A stretch of 11,376 nt of DNA. It comes from Novosphingobium sp. GTDB taxonomy: Bacteria; Pseudomonadota; Alphaproteobacteria; Sphingomonadales; Sphingomonadaceae. Positions 6,382 to 11,376 of the stretch are shown here, one piece after another. The stretch is taken from contig JAIXYF010000415.1 in NCBI GenBank assembly GCA_027490345.1, forward strand, positions 1 to 11,376, in the 5' to 3' direction. Positions within the stretch are counted from its first letter, which is position 1. Each line of letters opens with the position of its first letter. The notes below the pieces were generated by a model. The model was not told the origin of the DNA, did not search any database, and saw nothing but the letters and a program-made list of their open reading frames with translations. The translations under genes and the position numbers were made by a program.

Positions 6382-6403
6382 GGGGCCGCTCAGGGGCCGC
6401 TCA
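6382..6403. repeat. Tandem 11-bp duplication across the crotonase stop codon
   Basis: GGGGCCGCTCA occurs twice back to back, at 6382-6392 and 6393-6403. On the minus strand this duplicates the crotonase stop TGA together with the eight following bases. It looks like a replication-slippage duplication and does not alter the protein. Confidence 0.8.
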
Positions 6404-7201
6404 AGGATCGACGAATTCGCCTGCGCGCTTTTCCATTCCGGCCTTCACCGCTTCGATCTGGCCCGGCGAATACATCAGTTGATGCTGCGCCACGCTTTCG
6501 GCCATCAGGATCTCGTCCTCGTCCATATAGGCGGTACGATTGGTCAGCAGCTTGGCACCGCGCACGGCGTGCGGGCTCTTGCCGGCGATCTCGCGCGCCA
6601 GCGCCATGGCGCGGCCCAGCGGATCGGCGTCGACATGGGTGGCAAAACCGAAGGCCGCCGCCTCGGTGCCGCTGAACTCACGGTGGGTATAGGTCAATTC
6701 GCGCAGCACATCATCGCGCACATTGCCCCGCCACAGCACATAACCGCCCATATCGGGCACGAGGCCCCACTTCACTTCCATCACCGCCATGCGCGTATCG
6801 GGGTGAGCGATGCGGATATCCGCACCGCTTGCCACCTGCAGACCGCCGCCGAAACACACGCCGTGGACTGCCGCGATCACCGGCATCGGCAGCTTGCGCC
6901 ACACCATCGCCGCCTGCTGCGCGCGGTTGGCATTGCCGTGCGTGCGGTCGGTCAGGTTGCCGCCGCTTCCCCATCGGTCGGTGTTGCCCATGCTGGACAG
7001 ATCAAGCCCGGCACAGAACGAGCGTCCTGCGCCGGAGAGGACCACACTGCGCACGCCCTTGCTGTGGTGCAGATGCGAGCCTGCCGCGACGATCGCCTCG
7101 AACATCGCATCGTCGAGCGCGTTCATCTTGTCTGCCCGGTCGAGCAGGACATGAGCAACGTGGTCTTCGATGGTAATGCTGACGCGATCGTGGAAATTCA
7201 T
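6401..7201 (-). CDS. Crotonase-fold enzyme (enoyl-CoA hydratase/isomerase family)
   Basis: A 266-aa member of the crotonase superfamily, which acts on acyl-CoA thioesters in the cytoplasm. The first oxyanion-hole segment is GRSFCAGLDLSSM (59-71) and the second is HGVCFGGGLQV (113-123). The catalytic region reads MEVKWGLVPDMGG, with Glu142 and Asp150 eight residues apart. That pair lines up with the Glu and Asp of mitochondrial dienoyl-CoA isomerase rather than the two-glutamate arrangement of classical enoyl-CoA hydratase, but the isomerase's third acid is replaced by Gln122. The end, YSPGQIEAVKAGMEKRAGEFVD, is the usual C-terminal helix. ATG 7201 has GGAG 6 bp upstream. It starts 41 bp after the alaC stop on the same strand, so the two genes are probably co-transcribed. 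Family certain, reaction (isomerase or hydratase) unresolved. Confidence 0.9.
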   Translation of the reverse strand: MNFHDRVSITIEDHVAHVLLDRADKMNALDDAMFEAIVAAGSHLHHSKGVRSVVLSGAGRSFCAGLDLSSMGNTDRWGSGGNLTDRTHGNANRAQQAAMVWRKLPMPVIAAVHGVCFGGGLQVASGADIRIAHPDTRMAVMEVKWGLVPDMGGYVLWRGNVRDDVLRELTYTHREFSGTEAAAFGFATHVDADPLGRAMALAREIAGKSPHAVRGAKLLTNRTAYMDEDEILMAESVAQHQLMYSPGQIEAVKAGMEKRAGEFVDP

Positions 7202-7242
7202 GACCCTCTCCGGCTGATGTCTGTTTTGCTTGTGCTCGTTGT

Positions 7243-8457
7243 TCAGGCAGCGCTGGCGTTGACGCCCATGCTGGAAAGATAGCGGCGGATATTGCGCGCG
7301 GCCTGGCGCAGGCGCTGTTCGTTTTCCACCATGGCGATGCGAACATAGCCCTCGCCGTCCTCACCATAACCCACGCCCGGCGCGACCGCGACTTCGGCGT
7401 GGGTGAGGAGCTGCTTGGAAAATTCCAGACTGCCCATCTCGCGCAGCGCGGGCGGCAGCGGCGCCCAGGCGAACATCGAGGCGCGCGGAGACGGGATTTC
7501 CCACCCGGCGCGGCCAAATGCCTCAACCATCACATCGCGGCGCTTTTGATAGAGCAGGCGGTTCGCCTCGACGATATCCTGCGGCCCGTTGAGCGCAGCG
7601 CACGTCGCGGCCTGGATCGGCGTGAACGCGCCGTAATCGAGGTAGGATTTCACGCGCGTGAGCGCGGCAATCAGCTGCTTGTTGCCCACCGCGAAGCCCA
7701 CGCGCCAGCCAGCCATCGAGAAGGTCTTGGACATCGAGGTGAACTCGACCGCGACATCCTTCGCTCCCGGTACTTCGAGAATCGAGCGCGTCGGCTGTCC
7801 ATCGAAGTAAAGCTCGGAATAGGCGAGGTCTGACAGCACCCACACCTTGTTTTCTTTCGCCCACGCAACGAGTCGCTCGTAGAACGCAAGGTCCACCGTC
7901 TCGGCCGTCGGGTTCGAGGGGTAGTTGACGATGATCACCGAAGGACGCGGCACGCTGTAGCGCATCGCGCGGTCGAGCGATTCCCAGTAGCGTTCATCGG
8001 GCGTGGTCGGCACTGAACGGATCGTTGCGCCCGCGATGATGAAGCCGAAGGTGTGGATCGGGTAGCTGGGATTGGGCGCGAGCACGACATCGCCCGGCGC
8101 GGTGATCGCGGTGGCAAGGCTGGCGAGCCCTTCCTTCGAACCCATGGTCATCACGACCTCGTTCTCGGGATCAAGCTCCACGTTGAAGCGGCGGGCGTAA
8201 TAATTGGCCTGCGCCTTGCGCACGCCGGGGATGCCCTTGGACGCCGAATAGCCGTGCGCATCAGGCTTCATCGCCACTTCGCACAGCTTTTCAATCACGT
8301 GCGGCGGCGGCGGAAGATCGGGATTGCCCATGCCGAGATCGATGATGTCTGCTCCGCGCGCGCGCGCGGCGGCCCGCATCGCGTTCACTTCGGCGATGAC
8401 ATAGGGCGGCAGGCGCTTCATGCGGTAGAATTCTTCGGTCACGTTGGTTTCACTCAC
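7243..8457 (-). CDS. alaC: AlaC-type alanine/glutamate-pyruvate aminotransferase
   Basis: A 404-aa PLP enzyme that should interconvert pyruvate plus glutamate and alanine plus 2-oxoglutarate. It follows E. coli AlaC along its whole length: RLPPYV near residue 15, DIIDLGMGNPD at 37-47, HGYSASKGIPG at 68-78, MGSKEGLASL at 105-114, APNPSYPIHTFG at 127-138, NYPSNPTAE at 178-186, SDLAYSELYFDG at 209-220, SMSKTFSMAGWRVGF with Schiff-base Lys244, and MGSLEFSKQLL with PGVGYG near the end. No ATG gives a full N-terminus. GTG 8457 (VSETNVTEEFYRMKRL) keeps the conserved FYRMKRLPPYV lead-in; GTG 8442 and ATG 8421 are alternatives, and none has a strong Shine-Dalgarno. The relative LL-diaminopimelate aminotransferase is a less likely assignment. 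It is divergent from phaC and upstream of the crotonase gene in a probable operon. Confidence 0.9.
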   Translation of the reverse strand: MSETNVTEEFYRMKRLPPYVIAEVNAMRAAARARGADIIDLGMGNPDLPPPPHVIEKLCEVAMKPDAHGYSASKGIPGVRKAQANYYARRFNVELDPENEVVMTMGSKEGLASLATAITAPGDVVLAPNPSYPIHTFGFIIAGATIRSVPTTPDERYWESLDRAMRYSVPRPSVIIVNYPSNPTAETVDLAFYERLVAWAKENKVWVLSDLAYSELYFDGQPTRSILEVPGAKDVAVEFTSMSKTFSMAGWRVGFAVGNKQLIAALTRVKSYLDYGAFTPIQAATCAALNGPQDIVEANRLLYQKRRDVMVEAFGRAGWEIPSPRASMFAWAPLPPALREMGSLEFSKQLLTHAEVAVAPGVGYGEDGEGYVRIAMVENEQRLRQAARNIRRYLSSMGVNASAA

Positions 8458-8590
8458 TCCACTGGCGCAGCAAAAGCGCAGCGCCATCCGGCCCCTTACG
8501 ACAATCGTAGCCCTGTGGGAACCGGAAGGGCTCACAAGCGCCGCGAAGTGCGCTAGAGGGAGCCTGCCTGCGCAACAAGGATGCACCGCC
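8458..8590. promoter_or_regulatory. Divergent alaC/phaC promoter region
   Basis: These 133 bp must hold promoters for both genes. For phaC a weak candidate is CTCACA (8531-8536), 17 bp, TAGAGG (8554-8559), giving a leader of about 25 nt that contains the Shine-Dalgarno AAGGA (8577-8581), 9 bp before ATG 8591. A small inverted repeat TACGA/TCGTA (8497-8501 and 8505-8509, 3-bp centre) lies midway. I see no copy of the inverted-repeat site found before the phasin gene. Confidence 0.35.
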
Positions 8591-10498
8591 ATGACCGAGC
8601 CTGCGACGCCGACCACGATGCCGGAAAGCCCTCAGGATACCGCGGTGATCGAAGATCTCATGCGCCAGCAAGCCGAGGCGATGCAGGCCATGTTTGCGCA
8701 GTTCCTGCCCACCGCATCCACCCCGCCTCCCGGCCCGGCCGATATGCAGCACTGGGCGATGTCTGCGGCCAAGCTGCAGAAGATGTGGCTCGATTTCGGG
8801 GCCGAACAGGCTGGGCAGAGCGAGCCGATGCTGGCGCGCATGGCCGATCCGGCGCGCTGGACCAGCCTGATGCGCGACTGGTATTCGGCGCTGCCGCTGG
8901 CGCAGGCCGAAACGCAGGCCAAGCTATGGCAGGAGGGCCTGGAATTGTGGACCGCAGTGCTCGGCCGCTATGGCATCGGCCCTGCTGCCACTGGGGCGGC
9001 GACCGATGCGAAAGACGCGCCGCTGCCCCGGCAGGACCGGCGCTTTGCCGATCCGCGCTGGCGCGATCAGCCCTGGTTTGCCCTGCTGCATCAGACGTAT
9101 CTGCTGCTGGCAGATCGGCTTACCGCGATGGCAGCGGAGACCAAGGGTCTGCCCCCCGAACGCCAGCACCAGGTGCAGTTCTTCACCAAGATGGTGGTCG
9201 ATGCGCTGAGCCCGGCCAACTTCCCGATGACCAATCCGGTAGTAATCGAGCGCACGCTGGAAACCCACGGCGAGAACCTGGTCAAGGGCGTGGAGCACTT
9301 GCTGGCCGACATGCGCAAGGGTCAGCTTACCCACACCGACCCGCAAGCTTTCGAGCTTGGCCGCAACATCGCGATCACGCCCGGCAAGGTGGTACACGAA
9401 ACCCCGCTTTATCAGCTGATCCAGTATAGCCCGGCCACCGATGACGTGCTGGCCGTGCCACTGCTGATCTTCCCGCCGTGGATCAACCGGTTCTACATCC
9501 TCGATCTGAACCCCAAGAAGAGCTTCATCCGCTGGGCGGTGGAACAGGGCCTCACGGTGTTCGTCGTCTCGTGGAAATCGGCCGATGCGGAAATGGCCGA
9601 TGTGGTGTGGGATGATTATGTCCGCGCCCAGATGGAAGCGATCGACGTGGTGCGCACGCGGCTTGCGGTGCCGCAGGTGCACGCAATCGGTTATTGCGTG
9701 GCGGGCACCACGCTGGCCGCAACGCTGGCGATAATGGCGCGGCGGGGCGAGGCGGACAAAGTCCGCTCGGCCACGTTCTTCACCGCGCAAGTCGACTTTG
9801 AAAAGGCGGGCGATCTCAAGTCCTTCATCGACGACAGCCAGATCAAGCTGCTCGAAAGCATGGTGACGGACGGCTACCTTGACGGGCGCTATATGGCCGC
9901 GACATTCAATCTGCTGCGCGGACCGGACCTGATCTGGAACTACGTGGTGAGCAATTATCTGCTGGGCGAAGACTATCCGGCGTTCGATCTGCTGCACTGG
10001 AACGGCGATACCACCAACCTGCCGGCCAAGTGGCACAAGGCCTATCTTGAAGACCTTTACCGCGACAACCGGTTGGTCATGCCCGATTCGCTGGAGATCG
10101 ACGGCACGCCGATCGACCTGCACCTGATTGCCACGCCCTGCTATATCCAGGCAGGCCGCGAGGATCACATTGCCCCTGCGGAAAGCGTGTGGAAGCTCAC
10201 CCGGCTGCTGGCCGGGCCGTGGCGCTTCCTGCTGGCCGGATCGGGCCACATTGCCGGGGTGGTCAATCCCCCGGATGCAGGCAAGTATCAATATTGGCGC
10301 AACGATGGTGCGCCCACCACGCTCGCTGAATTCGTGGCCGGCGCGCACGAAACCAAGGGCAGCTGGTGGCCCGACTGGATCGAATGGATCCGCGCCGAAG
10401 ACGCCGCCACGGTGCCCGCCAAGGGCAAGCGCGTGCCCGGCAGCCGGGGTGACACGGTGATCGAGGATGCACCGGGCCGCTATGTGAAAACACGCTGA
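8591..10498 (+). CDS. phaC: Class I poly(3-hydroxyalkanoate) synthase
   Basis: A 635-aa PHA polymerase, which links 3-hydroxyacyl-CoA monomers into polyester at the granule surface. A variable Gln/Ala/Pro-rich N-terminus precedes the PhaC_N domain from about 148 (RRFADPRWRDQPWF) to about 320, which runs into DLNPKKSFIRWAVEQGLTVFVVSWK. The alpha/beta-hydrolase core carries the lipase-like box GYCVAGT with nucleophile Cys369, Asp525 in GREDHIAP, and His553 in GSGHIAGVVNPP. The Asp-His spacing of 28 equals that of the Ralstonia enzyme (C319, D480, H508). The box has Ala where many synthases have the first Gly of GG. Upstream in-frame codons from 8444 are poor; ATG 8591, with AAGGA 9 bp upstream, is preferred. 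Single-subunit class I is inferred from the length and the lack of phaE or phaR-subunit neighbours. The phasin gene follows. Confidence 0.96.
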   Translation: MTEPATPTTMPESPQDTAVIEDLMRQQAEAMQAMFAQFLPTASTPPPGPADMQHWAMSAAKLQKMWLDFGAEQAGQSEPMLARMADPARWTSLMRDWYSALPLAQAETQAKLWQEGLELWTAVLGRYGIGPAATGAATDAKDAPLPRQDRRFADPRWRDQPWFALLHQTYLLLADRLTAMAAETKGLPPERQHQVQFFTKMVVDALSPANFPMTNPVVIERTLETHGENLVKGVEHLLADMRKGQLTHTDPQAFELGRNIAITPGKVVHETPLYQLIQYSPATDDVLAVPLLIFPPWINRFYILDLNPKKSFIRWAVEQGLTVFVVSWKSADAEMADVVWDDYVRAQMEAIDVVRTRLAVPQVHAIGYCVAGTTLAATLAIMARRGEADKVRSATFFTAQVDFEKAGDLKSFIDDSQIKLLESMVTDGYLDGRYMAATFNLLRGPDLIWNYVVSNYLLGEDYPAFDLLHWNGDTTNLPAKWHKAYLEDLYRDNRLVMPDSLEIDGTPIDLHLIATPCYIQAGREDHIAPAESVWKLTRLLAGPWRFLLAGSGHIAGVVNPPDAGKYQYWRNDGAPTTLAEFVAGAHETKGSWWPDWIEWIRAEDAATVPAKGKRVPGSRGDTVIEDAPGRYVKTR

Positions 10499-10552
10499 GA
10501 AGCCACGCTTCAGCCACGCTGACGCGCTGTTCGCATTAACATAATTTAACAA

Positions 10553-10615
10553 TGCTGCAGTGCACAAAAGGCCTTGACCTCAAGGAGCTGACCACCTATT
10601 TTGTGCACTGCAACA
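10553..10615 (+). promoter_or_regulatory. Phasin promoter bracketed by an inverted pair of operator sites (PhaR-type candidate)
   Basis: TGCAGTGCACAAAA at 10556-10569 is the exact reverse complement of TTTTGTGCACTGCA at 10599-10612. Extending outward to 10553 and 10615 gives 16 of 17 matches. Between the arms lies TTGACC (10574-10579), then 17 bp, then TATTTT (10597-10602), a reasonable sigma-70 promoter that would start near 10609. The right arm overlaps the -10 and the start site; the left arm lies just upstream of the -35. A small palindrome CCTTGA-CC-TCAAGG (10572-10585) covers the -35. TGC-rich sites upstream of phasin genes are known targets of the repressor PhaR in Paracoccus and Rhodobacter. 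Assigning PhaR here is inference. The T-run is on the loop side, so this is not a terminator. Confidence 0.65.
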
Positions 10616-10684
10616 CGGCTTTCTGCTGACCCAAGGTCTTGGTTCGAGCGAGGGGGGCGTGTCCGGCGCAGGAGTAGTTCGGTG

Positions 10685-11376
10685 ATGGAAGACGAAACCA
10701 TGGATATCGCAAGCGCAGCAATCGCCGCGCCGATGGCCGAGGTGGACGTTGCCCCCGCCGCATCGCTCGCGCTGCCGGAAGAGGCTGCGGAAGCCGCTCA
10801 GGCTGCCTCCGTCAGTCCCACCAAGGGTAAGCCCGGTCGTCCCCGCAAGGTCGCTTCGGCTGCCCCTGAAATGGCTTCGGCCGCTCCGGAGGCTTCGGCC
10901 ACAAAGCCGGTGCGCAAAGTCAAGGCGAAGGCTGCCAAGCCCGCGCCGAAGCTTCCGACGCAGAAACTGCCCGCGAAAACCATCACGACCCCGACCACCA
11001 CCAAGAATCAGGCTGTCTCCACGAAGAGCGCAGCCATCAAGCAGAAGGATTTCACCATCATGAACGCCATCCCCACCGAAATGACCGAGACCATCCAGAC
11101 CGCGATGAAGGAAGCTGCCGAGAAGGCGAAGGCCGCGCTCGAAAAGAGCCAGGCTGCGCTGGGCGACATGGGCGCCTTCACCAAGGGCAATGTTGAAGCC
11201 GTTGTGGAATCGAGCAAGATCCTCGCCACCGGCCTTCAGGAAATGACCAAGAGCTATGCCGCCGAGACCAAGACCGTGGTCGAGACGATGCAGGCCGAGA
11301 TCAAGGAACTCGCCGCCGTGAAGTCGCCGGCAGAATTCTTCGAAAAGCAGAACGCGATGATGCGCAAGCAATTCGA
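10685..11376 (+). CDS. phaP: Phasin with a basic, AT-hook-like N-terminal extension, 3' truncated
   Basis: An open frame of 230 codons runs off the window. Phasins coat PHA granules and control their size and number. The phasin domain starts near residue 126 (MNAIPTEMTETIQTAMKEAAEKAKAALE) and continues as amphipathic helix through AFTKGNVEAVVESSKILATGL and SPAEFFEKQNAMMRKQF, all typical of the family. Before it come an acidic Ala-rich segment (1-39) and a Lys/Ala/Pro/Thr-rich segment (45-123) with KGKPGRPRK at 47-55, close to an AT-hook, and repeated AKAAKPAP-like stretches as in histone-H1-like tails. ATG 10685 follows AGGAG (10670-10674) by 10 bp; in-frame GTG 10682 is 7 bp away and also possible. 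ATG 11060 has its own AAGGA 10 bp upstream and could give the domain alone. It follows phaC by 186 bp with its own promoter. Confidence 0.9.
   Translation, partial: MEDETMDIASAAIAAPMAEVDVAPAASLALPEEAAEAAQAASVSPTKGKPGRPRKVASAAPEMASAAPEASATKPVRKVKAKAAKPAPKLPTQKLPAKTITTPTTTKNQAVSTKSAAIKQKDFTIMNAIPTEMTETIQTAMKEAAEKAKAALEKSQAALGDMGAFTKGNVEAVVESSKILATGLQEMTKSYAAETKTVVETMQAEIKELAAVKSPAEFFEKQNAMMRKQF

Noticed and set aside
6245..7282. A 345-codon open frame on the plus strand across tRNA-Cys and the crotonase gene
   Set aside because: It starts inside the tRNA gene and runs antisense to the crotonase; no ribosome site or family features.
8353..8375. A run of alternating CG near the 5' end of alaC
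   Set aside because: It lies in coding sequence for an Ala/Arg-rich helix and is explained by GC-rich codon choice.
8924..10567. A 547-codon open frame on the minus strand, opposite phaC
   Set aside because: phaC carries its complete catalytic triad on the other strand; the antisense product has shadow-like composition and no recognisable motif.
10556..10612. Reading the phasin inverted repeat as a terminator for phaC
   Set aside because: The T-run lies at the inner side of the right arm, the loop would be 29 nt, and a promoter fits in that loop; an operator pair explains it better.
10631..10642. CCAAG-GT-CTTGG palindrome in the phasin leader
   Set aside because: A two-base centre makes a poor RNA hairpin and the arms are only five bases; likely chance.
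10580..11371. A 263-codon minus-strand frame rich in Gly, Leu, Arg and His opposite the phasin
   Set aside because: The plus strand encodes an unmistakable phasin domain with promoter and ribosome site; the antisense frame crosses the promoter and is low complexity.

Overview
The window looks like ordinary chromosome from a GC-rich alphaproteobacterium, most likely a sphingomonad (Novosphingobium/Sphingomonas-like). This rests on the base composition, the style of the two PLP aminotransferases, the Tad-type pseudopilin trio, a class I PHA synthase and a phasin with a Lys/Ala/Pro-rich N-terminus. No mobile element, CRISPR array, phage gene or defence gene cluster is visible.

Layout, left to right. 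(1) The 3' end of a probable outer-membrane beta-barrel gene (1-324, +) converges on a class I/II aminotransferase gene (382-1527, -), with a strong bidirectional hairpin terminator between them. (2) The aminotransferase is divergent from a small polytopic membrane protein gene (1659-2180, +). An 11-bp perfect inverted repeat lies directly in front of the aminotransferase start. (3) The membrane protein gene ends tail-to-tail, sharing a CTAG, with a three-gene minus-strand operon (5432 to 2177). It encodes a VWA-domain TadG-like protein and two paralogous TadE-like pseudopilins, joined by overlapping start and stop codons. No Tad secretion ATPase, secretin, platform or prepilin peptidase gene is present here. 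(4) Across a 339-bp GC-rich gap lies a short ModE-type winged-helix regulator without a molybdate-binding domain (5772-6179, +). (5) A tRNA-Cys(GCA) gene follows on the minus strand (6217-6290). (6) A probable operon of alaC-type alanine aminotransferase (8457-7243) and a crotonase-fold enzyme (7201-6401) comes next on the minus strand. (7) Divergent from alaC is phaC, the class I polyhydroxyalkanoate synthase (8591-10498, +). It is followed by a phasin gene (10685 to the window end, +) that runs off the edge.

The best functional unit is phaC plus phasin, for making and coating PHA granules. A 16/17-bp inverted repeat brackets a candidate sigma-70 promoter for the phasin gene and overlaps its -10, as expected for granule-responsive repression by a PhaR-type regulator. 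The phasin has an acidic then basic N-terminal extension with an AT-hook-like PGRPRK motif, suggesting granule-nucleoid tethering. The tad-like trio probably supplies minor pilus or surface components to machinery encoded elsewhere. The most interesting leads are the two inverted-repeat promoter regions, the DNA-binding-like phasin extension, and the Ca-loop-like and Ala(-1) features of the TadE-like proteins. I see no clear evidence for a wholly new system.
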